Both the position numbers and the translations under genes were made by a program. A stretch of DNA of 19,947 nt from Maribacter sp. (GTDB lineage: Bacteria; Bacteroidota; Bacteroidia; Flavobacteriales; Flavobacteriaceae), in NCBI GenBank assembly GCA_018679695.1, contig JAHHKH010000439.1, positions 1 to 19,947 on the forward strand, written 5' to 3'. How positions within the stretch are numbered: the first letter of the stretch is position 1; each line of letters opens with the position of its first letter. A model generated the notes under the pieces. The model was not told the DNA's origin. It saw nothing but the letters and a program-made list of their open reading frames with translations, and did not search any database. This document shows, in pieces, positions 7,536-16,014 of the stretch.

Positions 7536-8885
7536 CTAGAGGAATAAGCGTTCTATTTTGGGAATAGCCTCGGGTAAGCAGCATACCACTACCCTATCCC
7601 CTGCAAGTATTTCAAATCCACCAAGGGCAATGATACCTTTGCCATCCCGAACAACCCCTCCAATAGTTGCAGCCTTGGGAAAATCAAGCTCTCGGATAAT
7701 TTTGCCCGTAACGCGCGAAGTAGGCTTAACCTCGAATTCAAGTATTTCAGAATTGATATTGTTAAGCCGCATAAGGGCAACCACCTCTCCTTTTCGAATG
7801 TATCTGAAAATATTGTTGGCAGCCAATAACTTCTTATTGATGAGTGTATCGATACCGATTGAATGGGAAAGTTGAAAATAATCCATATTCTCAACAAGCG
7901 CAATGGTCTTTTTAATATGTTTTGACTTTGCCACCAAACAAGACATGATATTAGTTTCAGAATTCCCCGTTACTGCGATAAACGCATCCATTGACGCTAG
8001 ACTTTCTTCCTCTAAAAGTTCAACATTTCTACCATCTCCATTAATTACCAAGGCATTTGGAAGGTCATCGGCCAAATCAAACGCCTTTTCTTTGTTCTTT
8101 TCAATTAATTTAACGTTGAACTTCTTTGCACATAACTCTCGTGCGGTTTTAAAACCTACTTTACTGCCACCAAGAATCATTACGTTCTTGATATCCTCTT
8201 TCTTTTTATCGGTTAACTTATATAATTCATCAACGCCTTCTTTCGTTGTGATAAAATAAACCTGATCCCCTTCCTTGAAAAGAGTATCCCCCCGCGGTAT
8301 AACCGTGTACTGAGTCCCCATTCGTTGCAGTGCAATAGGCATAAAATGAAGTTCAGGAAATATCAGGGCAGCTTCTTTTACTATCTTACCAACAAATGGC
8401 GCTGTTTTTTGTAAGGAAACGCCAACCAATATCAATTCGCCACCTTCAAACTCATAAGTGTCATTAAAAGCCGACTTGTTCAATAGCAATCCAATTTCCT
8501 CAGCGGCCAATTCTTCAGGGGAAATCAATTCATCAATCCCAAGTTCTGAAAAGCGAATCGTATCTTGATTATCTATAAACTCAGTATTGGAGATTCTTGC
8601 GATAGTACGTTTACAGCCCAACTGTTTTGCCAGCATGCAAAAAGTAATATTCGTTGTTTCGGAGGAAGTTACCCCTATCACAAGATCTGATTCTTGGACC
8701 TTCGCATCCTTTAGAATTGAAATTGATGTCGCATCTCCCCTTAACACTCTAATGTCCAAATGATTATCGGCATAAACCAAGCTCTCTTTATGTATATCTA
8801 TTAAAGTAATATCCTGAGATTCGTAAGAGAGTAATTTTGCCAAGTGAAAGCCTACTTCACCTGCTCCGGCAATAATAATTTTCAT
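7536..8885 (-). CDS. trkA: Trk system potassium transport regulatory subunit TrkA
   Basis: 449 residues with two tandem RCK units, the normal full-length TrkA. First NAD-binding domain about 1-125 with GAGEVG at 7-12 and the acidic end of strand 2 (LIDIH); first TrkA-C domain about 140-220; second NAD-binding domain about 234-350 with GGSKVG at 239-244; second TrkA-C domain about 370-449. It is a peripheral cytoplasmic protein that assembles on TrkH and responds to NAD(H) or ATP/ADP to control K+ flux. It is the first gene of the trkA-trkH pair and is divergent from ubiE across 253 bases. On the minus strand TAATTTTG (9013-9020) fits the -7 consensus but has no -33 partner and would give a leader of about 120 bases, so the promoter is uncertain. 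Confidence 0.97.
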   Translation of the reverse strand: MKIIIAGAGEVGFHLAKLLSYESQDITLIDIHKESLVYADNHLDIRVLRGDATSISILKDAKVQESDLVIGVTSSETTNITFCMLAKQLGCKRTIARISNTEFIDNQDTIRFSELGIDELISPEELAAEEIGLLLNKSAFNDTYEFEGGELILVGVSLQKTAPFVGKIVKEAALIFPELHFMPIALQRMGTQYTVIPRGDTLFKEGDQVYFITTKEGVDELYKLTDKKKEDIKNVMILGGSKVGFKTARELCAKKFNVKLIEKNKEKAFDLADDLPNALVINGDGRNVELLEEESLASMDAFIAVTGNSETNIMSCLVAKSKHIKKTIALVENMDYFQLSHSIGIDTLINKKLLAANNIFRYIRKGEVVALMRLNNINSEILEFEVKPTSRVTGKIIRELDFPKAATIGGVVRDGKGIIALGGFEILAGDRVVVCCLPEAIPKIERLFL

Positions 8886-9116
8886 TGATAATAATTGTTG
8901 ATTCTATAATTATGACAACTATGATCTAATTTACTGTGAGAAAGAAGTGTCTTTTGAGGTAATACGCCTATTTTACAACTCATCTAATGGAATGTTGGCA
9001 TCTAATGCGACACAAAATTAAGCATTTTATTTGGGTTCATCTTTAATTTAACAGCGAATAACCAAGGAACAATTTCCATTAAAATTCAATTAAATAAATA
9101 GCGTCATACTAAGTTG

Positions 9117-9124
9117 TATCTTTG
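9117..9124 (+). promoter_or_regulatory. Bacteroidota -7 box of ubiE-porT
   Basis: TATCTTTG matches TAnnTTTG exactly and ends 14 bases before the ubiE ATG at 9139, implying a very short leader of roughly 8-10 bases. No clear -33 TTTG is seen at the usual spacing. Confidence 0.6.
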
Positions 9125-9138
9125 CCGAAAATTTTTGA

Positions 9139-9867
9139 ATGAGCAAAAAAGTAACTCCATATCAGGATTCCGATTTAGGTAAGAAAGAGCAAGTAACACA
9201 AATGTTCGATGCTATATCTGGAAATTATGATGGCTTAAACCGGGTAATATCTTTCGGAATTGATGTGAAATGGAGAAAACGGGTAGTCGGTATCTTAAAA
9301 AAGAAGAAACCAGATGTTCTATTGGACATTGCGACAGGAACCGGTGATTTAGCAATTAATCTTGTGCGAACTGGGGCAAGTAAAATCATTGGATTGGATA
9401 TTTCTCCTGGTATGTTGGCAGTAGGAAGGAAGAAGGTACTGGAAAAACATATGGAGCAAACTATTGAAATGATCGAAGGTGATAGTGAAAACCTGCCTTT
9501 TGAGGACAATACATTTGATGCTGTAACTGTAGCTTTTGGCGTTCGTAATTTTGAGACTTTGGAAAAAGGATTATCCGAGATACTCCGTGTATTGAAGCCT
9601 AAAGGAACTTTCGTGGTTTTAGAAACTTCTGTCCCAACAAAATCTCCCTACAAACAAGGTTATTATTTTTATACCAAGAACATTCTACCTTTAATAGGGA
9701 AGTTATTCTCCAAAGACAATTCTGCCTATGCTTATTTAAGTGAATCAGCATCAGTTTTTCCACATGGTGATGAGTTCAACAATATTTTAAGGAAAATCGG
9801 GTTTATAGATGTAGTGAATAAACCGCAAACTTTTGGGGTTGCTTCGATTTATGTAGCTACAAAATAA
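9139..9867 (+). CDS. ubiE: Demethylmenaquinone methyltransferase (UbiE/MenG)
   Basis: 242 residues, a class I SAM-dependent methyltransferase that carries out the last step of menaquinone synthesis, C-methylation of demethylmenaquinone. Signatures: YDGLNRVISFGIDVKWR (30-46), the SAM motif LDIATGTGD (62-70), the acidic end of strand 2 in GLDISPGML, GDSENLPF (114-121) and FGVRNF (133-138), all typical of UbiE/COQ5. Flavobacteria use menaquinone only, so menG describes the role better, although ubiE is the common label. porT starts 4 bases after the stop, which implies a shared mRNA; the order ubiE then porT recurs in Bacteroidota. Confidence 0.96.
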   Translation: MSKKVTPYQDSDLGKKEQVTQMFDAISGNYDGLNRVISFGIDVKWRKRVVGILKKKKPDVLLDIATGTGDLAINLVRTGASKIIGLDISPGMLAVGRKKVLEKHMEQTIEMIEGDSENLPFEDNTFDAVTVAFGVRNFETLEKGLSEILRVLKPKGTFVVLETSVPTKSPYKQGYYFYTKNILPLIGKLFSKDNSAYAYLSESASVFPHGDEFNNILRKIGFIDVVNKPQTFGVASIYVATK

Positions 9868-9871
9868 ATGT

Positions 9872-10567
9872 ATGAAACATTATGTTTTAGTCTTGATAGG
9901 GCTGGTATTAATGAGCCAGCCAATTATGGGGCAATTTAATGAGAAACCGATATTGAACCTGGCGACAGAAGATGAACCTCTTCTTAATTGGGGCTATTTT
10001 CTAGGTTTTAATCAATATGATTTCAAATTCGATTATAAGAACGACGCCCGGGATATTCTTGTGAATAAATCGTTCGGATTCAATGTGGGCCTTATCGGTG
10101 AGATGCGCATAAATGAATTCCTGGATGTACGTTTTGAGCCAGGTCTTTTATACAATTCGAGGGAATTGGGTTTTCCCGGTTTTGAGGAAGAACAAGACGC
10201 TATCAGGGAGGTGAAATCCACCTATATCAATTTTCCTTTACTCTTAAAAGTAAGTACGAGAAGAATAGGCAACTGGAAACCATTTTTAATCGGGGGGGGA
10301 TCTACTTCCTTGAATTTGGGAAGCAATGAGGATAGTTTGGATGACAATTCCGGCGGTACGTTTAGAATGACAAAGATGGTCTATAACTACGAACTGGGAT
10401 TTGGCATAGACTTTTATCTGCAATACTTTAAGTTTACCCCATCAATTCGGGGCGTCTTTGCAATTAGCGATGAATTGGTGCCCGATAACGACCCAAATAG
10501 CCCATGGACAGGTAACTTAAACGCTATGCGTACAAGAGGACTTTTTGTAAATTTTACATTTGAATAA
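9872..10567 (+). CDS. porT: PorT family outer-membrane protein (type IX secretion)
   Basis: 231 residues. A signal peptide with a hydrophobic core (VLVLIGLVLM) ends near residue 20 at IMGQ. The rest alternates polar and hydrophobic residues as expected for an eight-stranded beta barrel, with GYFLGFNQYDFKF, SFGFNVGLIGEMRIN, RFEPGLLYNSREL and YINFPLLLKVSTRR as probable strands and a C-terminal aromatic ending NFTFE. This layout matches PorT (SprT), needed for the type IX secretion system and gliding in Bacteroidota. It starts 4 bases after ubiE, a placement that supports PorT over a generic outer-membrane beta-barrel protein. Other porT-like paralogues exist in the phylum, so a role in T9SS is likely but not proven here. 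The gene faces the TrmH-like gene with only 8 bases between their stops and no hairpin. Confidence 0.88.
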   Translation: MKHYVLVLIGLVLMSQPIMGQFNEKPILNLATEDEPLLNWGYFLGFNQYDFKFDYKNDARDILVNKSFGFNVGLIGEMRINEFLDVRFEPGLLYNSRELGFPGFEEEQDAIREVKSTYINFPLLLKVSTRRIGNWKPFLIGGGSTSLNLGSNEDSLDDNSGGTFRMTKMVYNYELGFGIDFYLQYFKFTPSIRGVFAISDELVPDNDPNSPWTGNLNAMRTRGLFVNFTFE

Positions 10568-10575
10568 ACGGCCCC

Positions 10576-11298
10576 CTAGGTTCTTCGTATCTCATTTAAT
10601 AAAATTGCCGTAGCCGTGGCAACATTCAAGCTTTCAGTGGCATTAGCGCCAAAGTGCGGAATGCTTACTTTTGAGGTAATCATTTTTCCAACATCATTAC
10701 TAATACCATTGGCCTCATTACCCATAATCAAAATCCCCTTTTTGGGCAATGTTGAGGAATAAATACTATTACTATTCATATAAGTTCCGTAAATGGGAAG
10801 TCGGGTATTTTTAATAAATTCAACCAAATCGGTATAAACAATATTGACTCTTGCTATTGATCCCATGCTTGCTTGCAACACCTTTGGGTTATAACAATCA
10901 ACTGTATTCTTGGAACAAAGCAAATGACTGATTCCAAACCAATCGCAGAGCCGAATTATTGTCCCCAAATTTCCAGGATCACGAATATCGTCCAATGCCA
11001 AGATCCAATCATCTTCATCAATCCTTTGGGGCTCATTGAACTTAAAGACCCCTAATACTTTATTGGGGTTCTTGAGGGTGCTCATTTTCTTTAAGTCGGT
11101 CTCCGAAATAATTTCGACCAATCCTTTTTCGGCAACGAGTATATCGGGATCCGTGCAAAAGATCATATGAGGTATAAAATGGGAGTTCAAAAGCTCTTGA
11201 ACAGTCTTTATACCTTCCACCACAAACATTCCATATTGAATTCGGTACTTTTTTTGCTGTAAGCTTTTTATAAACTTTATTTGGCTTTTCCCAACCAT
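10576..11298 (-). CDS. TrmH/SpoU-family RNA 2'-O-methyltransferase
   Basis: 240 residues. The C-terminal SPOUT domain has the three family motifs: motif 1 DDIRDPGNLGTIIR (103-116, Asn and Arg for catalysis), motif 2 IMGNEANGIS (191-200) and motif 3 SLNVATATAILL (223-234), which forms the trefoil knot that binds SAM. The N-terminal 90 residues, with KFIKSLQQKKYR and FVVEGIKTVQEL, match the small RNA-binding SpoU_sub_bind-type domain. Proteins of this kind methylate the 2'-O of ribose in 23S rRNA or tRNA; the target cannot be assigned from sequence, so no symbol is given. The ATG at 11298 gives the usual start. It is divergent from tamL across 24 bases. Confidence 0.93.
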   Translation of the reverse strand: MVGKSQIKFIKSLQQKKYRIQYGMFVVEGIKTVQELLNSHFIPHMIFCTDPDILVAEKGLVEIISETDLKKMSTLKNPNKVLGVFKFNEPQRIDEDDWILALDDIRDPGNLGTIIRLCDWFGISHLLCSKNTVDCYNPKVLQASMGSIARVNIVYTDLVEFIKNTRLPIYGTYMNSNSIYSSTLPKKGILIMGNEANGISNDVGKMITSKVSIPHFGANATESLNVATATAILLNEIRRT

Positions 11299-11308
11299 AC
11301 AAATAATG

Positions 11309-11316
11309 TATTTTTG
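11309..11316 (+). promoter_or_regulatory. Candidate -7 box of tamL
   Basis: TATTTTTG matches TAnnTTTG and ends only 6 bases before the tamL ATG at 11323. A TTTG at 11280-11283, inside the start of the divergent methyltransferase gene, could serve as -33 box but the 25-base spacer is longer than usual. If used, transcription would begin at or beside the start codon. Confidence 0.45.
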
Positions 11317-11322
11317 ATTTCT

Positions 11323-13950
11323 ATGAGGATAGTGTTACCTTTAAAAAACTCCAGCGCTAAAATAAGCTTATTATTTTTTGCTATAACACTGGCCTCTTGC
11401 AATGCTCTTAAAAGGGTTGATGATGACGAATTACTCCTGACCAAAAACACTATTTATGCGGACGAAGGGAAAGTGAGTGATGAAGATATACAAAGCTTGA
11501 TTATTCAATATCCCAATAGTACGCTTCTAGGCTACCCGCTTCGATTGAACTTATACAATCTCGCCAAACAAAACCCTGATTCTTCCTTTCAAAGCTGGCT
11601 CTACAAAAAGGAAAAAAGAAAAGATAGATTAGTTAAGTTGTTGTCTGAAAAGCAAGTAGATAGACTTGGTGAATCATTTATGGTCAAAGGTTTGAGTGAA
11701 TGGCTTAAAAAAATTGGCGAACCTCCGGCCATTATTGACACTTCCGAAACGCGAAGATCATTGGAGCGCTTAAAGGCCTATTATAGTACGAAAGGATACT
11801 TTAACAATAACACTACATTTACCATAGACACCCTTAAACGGGCAAACCGAGCTGAAATCAACTACAAAGTTACCTTGGGCAAACCTTATATTGTAGATTC
11901 GATAACCGACAAAATATCTTCAAAGGTCATAGACTCGATCTATCAATTGAACAAGGAGGAATCTTTGGTAGTGGAAGGAAAACAATTTGATTTGGTCGAC
12001 TTTGATACAGAACGAAAAAGACTGACCTCTATTTTCCGGAATTCGGGTATCCGAAAGTTTCAGGAAAGCTCTATCAACTATTCAATTACCAGGGATTCTA
12101 CTAAATCGGGAGATGACCAAAAAATGGATATTGCCCTTAATATAGACAACCTTAGAACAAGAAGTGATAATGCAATAACCACCTCTGATTACCAAATTGA
12201 AACGTTCAAGGAAGTGAATATCTATACTGATTTTATTCTAAGCGGCGATGAAGATCAACACAATGTTATTAAGCATCAGAACTACAATATCTATTACAAG
12301 GATAAACTTAGGTTTAAACCTAAGACCCTGGCAGATGCCATTTTCTTTGAGAAGGACAGTATATATAGAGAGATAAATAGGTCAAGAACATACAGACAAA
12401 TCACCAACCTTAATGTTTTCAAATATCCGTCTATTTCGTTTTCTACAGATAGCTTACAAACAGGCCTTACCGCCAATATTTATTTGACCGAAAGACCAAA
12501 GTATTCATTGGGTATGGAATTGGATGTTTCGCATTCGAACATTCAACAGGTCGGATTGGCATTTAGCCCATCTTTGCAAGCCCGAAATCTATTTAAAGGT
12601 GCAGAAAATCTTAGCTTAACGGGAAGATTGAATGTAGGCTCATCAAATGATCAAAGTATTACCTCAACCGATAATCGTTTTTTTAACTTATTGGAGTTTG
12701 GTGCAGATCTGAATCTGACCTTTCCACGAATCTGGTTCCCCTTTGTGAACACAGGCAAAATAATACCCAGTTATACTCTGCCGCAAACCCGGCTTTCCTT
12801 GGGAACCAGTTCGCAAAAGAACATTGGTTTGGATAAAAAAACCTTCAACAGCATATTGGGTTACAATTGGACTCCTTCAGACTTTAAACGAAACAACCTT
12901 GAATTGCTGAACATTCAATTTGTTAACAATGTGAACACGGATCGTTTTTTCAATGTCTATCAAAATTCTTATGAACGCTTGGATAATATTGCCGATAAAT
13001 ATGATGAACCAGACGAATTTACAGATCCCGATATTTATGACGCTTTTACTGAATTCTTTGAAACACCAGATGAAATCGATAATCCAGAATTGATTATCCC
13101 ATCAGGTACCGAAGGATTTACCAATGCGATCATAGAAAGAACGGTACCTTCAACTACTGAGGATTATAATGAAGTTCGCAGTATTGAGGAAAGAAGGGTA
13201 CGTTTGACAGAGAACAACCTTATTTTCGCATCTAATTACTCCTTTAGCAAAAACAACCAAAATGGTATAACCGATAATAGTTTCCATCGTTTTAGATTCA
13301 AGGTTGAGAGTGCCGGCAATCTGTTATCTGCACTTTCTTATGTGTTTCCCTTCAATGAAAATAACGATGGGGATTTATTGGTGTTTTCAGTGCCTTACTC
13401 GCAATATTTTAAAACCGAGTTCGATTATATCAAGTATTGGGATTTATCACGCTCCAATGTTTTGGCCTTTCGGAGTTTCTTTGGTATTGCCATACCTTAT
13501 GGCAACTCAGACAACATTCCTTTTGTGCGTAGTTATTTTGCAGGTGGATCTAACGATAATAGAGCATGGAATCCTTATTCTTTGGGTCCTGGAAAAACAG
13601 ATGAGATCAATGATTTTAATGAAGCCAATTTAAAGTTGGCACTTAATCTCGAATATCGTTTTCCAGTAGTGGGGAATATAAAAGGGGCACTTTTTGCAGA
13701 TGCCGGCAATATTTGGAATGTCTTTGATAGTGAAGATGATCCCGACAAGACTTTCAACGGTATCGATTCCTTAACAGATATAGCCTTGGGTACTGGCTTT
13801 GGAATCAGATATGATTTCACCTATTTCTTGATTAGGGTAGATCTGGGATTCAAAACCTACAATCCGGCTGAAGAAACTTCAAAAAGATGGTTTAGGGACT
13901 ATAATTTTGCGAATTCCGTGCTACAAATTGGTATAAACTATCCTTTCTAG
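11323..13950 (+). CDS. tamL: Translocation and assembly module lipoprotein TamL (Omp85/BamA family)
   Basis: 875 residues. The N-terminus is a lipoprotein signal: positive residues, a hydrophobic core (SLLFFAI) and the lipobox LASC with Cys26. Residues about 30-390 read as POTRA-type repeats (for example RRSLERLKAYYSTKGYF, a classical POTRA helix-turn), and from about 394 onward alternating strands begin (YSLGMELDVSHSNIQQVG), forming a C-terminal Omp85 barrel that ends with IGINYPF and a terminal Phe. RSYFAGGSNDNRAW matches the barrel motif that holds the inward loop of Omp85 proteins. A lipidated TamA-like protein is characteristic of Bacteroidota and is called TamL; it is thought to work with TamB in outer-membrane assembly, but TamB is not in the window. 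An in-frame TTG at 11281 would overlap the divergent gene and spoil the signal peptide, so the ATG at 11323 is preferred. Confidence 0.9.
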   Translation: MRIVLPLKNSSAKISLLFFAITLASCNALKRVDDDELLLTKNTIYADEGKVSDEDIQSLIIQYPNSTLLGYPLRLNLYNLAKQNPDSSFQSWLYKKEKRKDRLVKLLSEKQVDRLGESFMVKGLSEWLKKIGEPPAIIDTSETRRSLERLKAYYSTKGYFNNNTTFTIDTLKRANRAEINYKVTLGKPYIVDSITDKISSKVIDSIYQLNKEESLVVEGKQFDLVDFDTERKRLTSIFRNSGIRKFQESSINYSITRDSTKSGDDQKMDIALNIDNLRTRSDNAITTSDYQIETFKEVNIYTDFILSGDEDQHNVIKHQNYNIYYKDKLRFKPKTLADAIFFEKDSIYREINRSRTYRQITNLNVFKYPSISFSTDSLQTGLTANIYLTERPKYSLGMELDVSHSNIQQVGLAFSPSLQARNLFKGAENLSLTGRLNVGSSNDQSITSTDNRFFNLLEFGADLNLTFPRIWFPFVNTGKIIPSYTLPQTRLSLGTSSQKNIGLDKKTFNSILGYNWTPSDFKRNNLELLNIQFVNNVNTDRFFNVYQNSYERLDNIADKYDEPDEFTDPDIYDAFTEFFETPDEIDNPELIIPSGTEGFTNAIIERTVPSTTEDYNEVRSIEERRVRLTENNLIFASNYSFSKNNQNGITDNSFHRFRFKVESAGNLLSALSYVFPFNENNDGDLLVFSVPYSQYFKTEFDYIKYWDLSRSNVLAFRSFFGIAIPYGNSDNIPFVRSYFAGGSNDNRAWNPYSLGPGKTDEINDFNEANLKLALNLEYRFPVVGNIKGALFADAGNIWNVFDSEDDPDKTFNGIDSLTDIALGTGFGIRYDFTYFLIRVDLGFKTYNPAEETSKRWFRDYNFANSVLQIGINYPF

Positions 13951-13965
13951 ACCTAATTATTTTCT

Positions 13966-13973
13966 TACTTTTG
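13966..13973 (+). promoter_or_regulatory. Bacteroidota -7 box of fba-accD
   Basis: TACTTTTG fits TAnnTTTG and lies 15 bases past the tamL stop and 37 bases before the aldolase ATG. No -33 TTTG is visible at the usual distance. It suggests that fba-accD can be transcribed apart from tamL. Confidence 0.55.
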
Positions 13974-14010
13974 TGCTTCACTTTTTAAGAAACCTAAAGA
14001 CCAAAAAATT

Positions 14011-15078
14011 ATGAGCCATAATATTAAGCCAGGTGTTGCTACCGGCAATCAAGTACAGGAGATTTTCGATTATGCAAAAGCAAAGGGATTCGCATTACCA
14101 GCAGTAAACGTTATTGGTTCAGATACTATTAATGGAGTGCTGGAAACTGCGGCTGCATTGAACGCTCCTGTTATATTACAATTTTCAAACGGTGGGGCAC
14201 AATTCAATGCAGGGAAAGGCTTGTCAAACGAAGGACAGAATGCCGCAATCCAAGGTGCTGTTGCAGGAGCAAAACATGTACACCAATTGGCCGAAGCCTA
14301 TGGTGCAACCGTAATATTGCATACCGATCATTGTGCAAAAAAGTTATTACCTTGGATAGATGGACTGCTTGACGCCAGTGAAAAGCATTTCGCCGAAACT
14401 GGAAAATCCTTGTACAGTTCGCATATGATCGATCTTTCTGAGGAGCCTCTTGAAGAGAATATTGAGATTTGCAAAGGCTATCTCGAAAGAATGAGCAAAA
14501 TGGATATGACCTTGGAAATAGAATTGGGCATCACCGGTGGTGAGGAAGACGGCGTTGATAATACCGATGTCGATGACTCTAAATTATATACCCAACCCGA
14601 AGAGGTAGCTTATGCCTATGAAGAACTTTCAAAAGTAAGTCCAAGATTTACAATAGCTGCCGCTTTTGGTAATGTTCATGGGGTCTATAAACCTGGTAAC
14701 GTGAAATTGACACCCAAAATATTAAGAAATTCGCAAGACTTTATATCAAAAAAATATGGTGTTGAACATAACCATATCGACTTTGTATTCCATGGTGGAT
14801 CTGGATCTTCCGTTGAGGAAATTAGGGAAGCAATAGGCTATGGCGTTATTAAAATGAATATCGATACTGATTTACAATATGCTTTTTTGGCTGGGGTTAG
14901 GGATTATATCCAAGATAAAAAAGATTATCTTCAATCCCAAATCGGCAACCCAAATGGTCCTGATGAACCGAATAAGAAATATTATGACCCAAGAGTTTGG
15001 CTGCGCGAAGGTGAAAAATCCTTTATTGAACGATTGAAAAAAGCGTTCGATGACCTTAACAATGTTAATACGCTTTAA
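14011..15078 (+). CDS. fbaA: Class II fructose-bisphosphate aldolase
   Basis: 355 residues, class IIA (E. coli FbaA type, usual length about 355-360). It splits fructose 1,6-bisphosphate into glyceraldehyde 3-phosphate and dihydroxyacetone phosphate, in glycolysis and gluconeogenesis. Zinc ligands and catalytic residues are in place: D106 and H107 in LHTDHC, H223 in NVHGVY and H261 in FHGGSGS; the acidic segment EIELGITGGEEDGVD (169-183) carries the other metal-linked residues. NIDTD (283-287) is the phosphate-binding motif. Its own -7 box is upstream, and accD follows within 30 bases with no terminator, so the two are probably one operon, an order that recurs in flavobacteria. Confidence 0.97.
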   Translation: MSHNIKPGVATGNQVQEIFDYAKAKGFALPAVNVIGSDTINGVLETAAALNAPVILQFSNGGAQFNAGKGLSNEGQNAAIQGAVAGAKHVHQLAEAYGATVILHTDHCAKKLLPWIDGLLDASEKHFAETGKSLYSSHMIDLSEEPLEENIEICKGYLERMSKMDMTLEIELGITGGEEDGVDNTDVDDSKLYTQPEEVAYAYEELSKVSPRFTIAAAFGNVHGVYKPGNVKLTPKILRNSQDFISKKYGVEHNHIDFVFHGGSGSSVEEIREAIGYGVIKMNIDTDLQYAFLAGVRDYIQDKKDYLQSQIGNPNGPDEPNKKYYDPRVWLREGEKSFIERLKKAFDDLNNVNTL

Positions 15079-15105
15079 AAAGTAGATTAACCGAAAATGG
15101 AAGAT

Positions 15106-15966
15106 ATGTCGTCTTGGTTTAAGAGAAAAGAGAAGGGGATACAAACAGCTACCGAGCAAAAGAAGGACACTCCAAAAGGTCTTTGGTACAAATCCCCAAC
15201 CGGAAAAATTGTTGAATCCGAGGAATTAGCAAAGAATTTTTATGTCAGTCCTGAAGATGACTATCATGTGCGTATTGGCAGTAAGGAATATTTTGAAATT
15301 CTTTTTGATGATAATGAATTTACGGAATTGGATTTAAAATTAACTTCGAAGGATCCACTTAGATTTACTGATACCAAAAAGTACTCTGACCGTCTGAAAG
15401 CGGCCCAAAAAAGAACTGGCCTTAAAGATGCCGTTAGAACGGCAATTGGAAAGTCCTTGGGCAATGATTTAGTAGTTGCTTGTATGGATTTCAGTTTTAT
15501 TGGTGGTTCTATGGGGAGCGTTGTGGGTGAAAAAATAGCTAGGGCGATTGACCAAGCTATTAAAAAGAAAGTTCCTTTTGTAATGATATCGAAATCTGGT
15601 GGTGCCCGTATGATGGAAGCTGCCCTATCCCTAATGCAGTTGGCCAAAACCTCTGCGAAACTGGCACAGTTGGCCGAGGCCAAACTACCCTATATCTCAT
15701 TATGCACCGACCCAACTACCGGTGGCACAACGGCATCCTATGCCATGTTGGGTGATATAAATATTTCTGAACCGGGTGCATTGATTGGTTTTGCAGGACC
15801 CCGAGTCGTAAAAGAGGCAACGGGAAAGGAATTACCCGAAGGGTTTCAAACATCGGAATTTGTACTGGAACACGGTTTCTTGGATTTTATTACACACCGA
15901 AGGGATTTAAAACAAAAAATAAATCTTTATATCGATTTGATTCAAAACAATCCGATTCGGAAATAA
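15106..15966 (+). CDS. accD: Acetyl-CoA carboxylase carboxyltransferase subunit beta, zinc-ribbon cysteines absent
   Basis: 286 residues from this ATG. Beta half of the carboxyltransferase that moves the carboxyl group from biotin to acetyl-CoA, giving malonyl-CoA for fatty acid synthesis; it works with AccA, encoded elsewhere. The crotonase-fold core is intact: FIGGSMGSVVGEKIARAID, SKSGGARMMEAALSLMQ, CTDPTTGGTTASYAMLGD and EPGALIGFAGPRV. The N-terminal zinc ribbon of most AccD proteins (two CxxC pairs) is replaced: the segments KSPTGK (29-34) and VSPEDD (47-52) stand where KCPSCG and VCPKCG are expected, so all four Cys are missing. I recall this in other flavobacterial AccD proteins. The start MSSWFKRKEKG is the family form and has GGAAG upstream; an ATG at 15097 would add three residues. 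Confidence 0.95.
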   Translation: MSSWFKRKEKGIQTATEQKKDTPKGLWYKSPTGKIVESEELAKNFYVSPEDDYHVRIGSKEYFEILFDDNEFTELDLKLTSKDPLRFTDTKKYSDRLKAAQKRTGLKDAVRTAIGKSLGNDLVVACMDFSFIGGSMGSVVGEKIARAIDQAIKKKVPFVMISKSGGARMMEAALSLMQLAKTSAKLAQLAEAKLPYISLCTDPTTGGTTASYAMLGDINISEPGALIGFAGPRVVKEATGKELPEGFQTSEFVLEHGFLDFITHRRDLKQKINLYIDLIQNNPIRK

Positions 15967-16001
15967 AAAATGCCCTGAGGTAACATCAGGGCATTTTTTT
16001 T
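15966..16001. terminator. Bidirectional terminator between accD and the lipoprotein gene
   Basis: TGCCCTGA (15971-15978) pairs with TCAGGGCA (15986-15993) around a 7-base loop. Five A precede the stem and eight T follow it, so it reads as an intrinsic terminator on both strands and serves the convergent accD and lipoprotein genes, whose stops lie about 50 bases apart. Confidence 0.92.
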
Positions 16002-16014
16002 ATATATCGCAATT

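Noticed and set aside
7558..8259. Plus-strand ORFs of 105 and 118 codons opposite trkA
   Set aside because: Shadows of the two-RCK TrkA gene; low-complexity Ser/Ile-rich translations with no motif.
11281..11322. TTG start that would extend TamL by 14 residues
   Set aside because: It overlaps the divergent methyltransferase start and puts polar residues before the lipoprotein signal; the ATG at 11323 gives a proper lipobox signal peptide.
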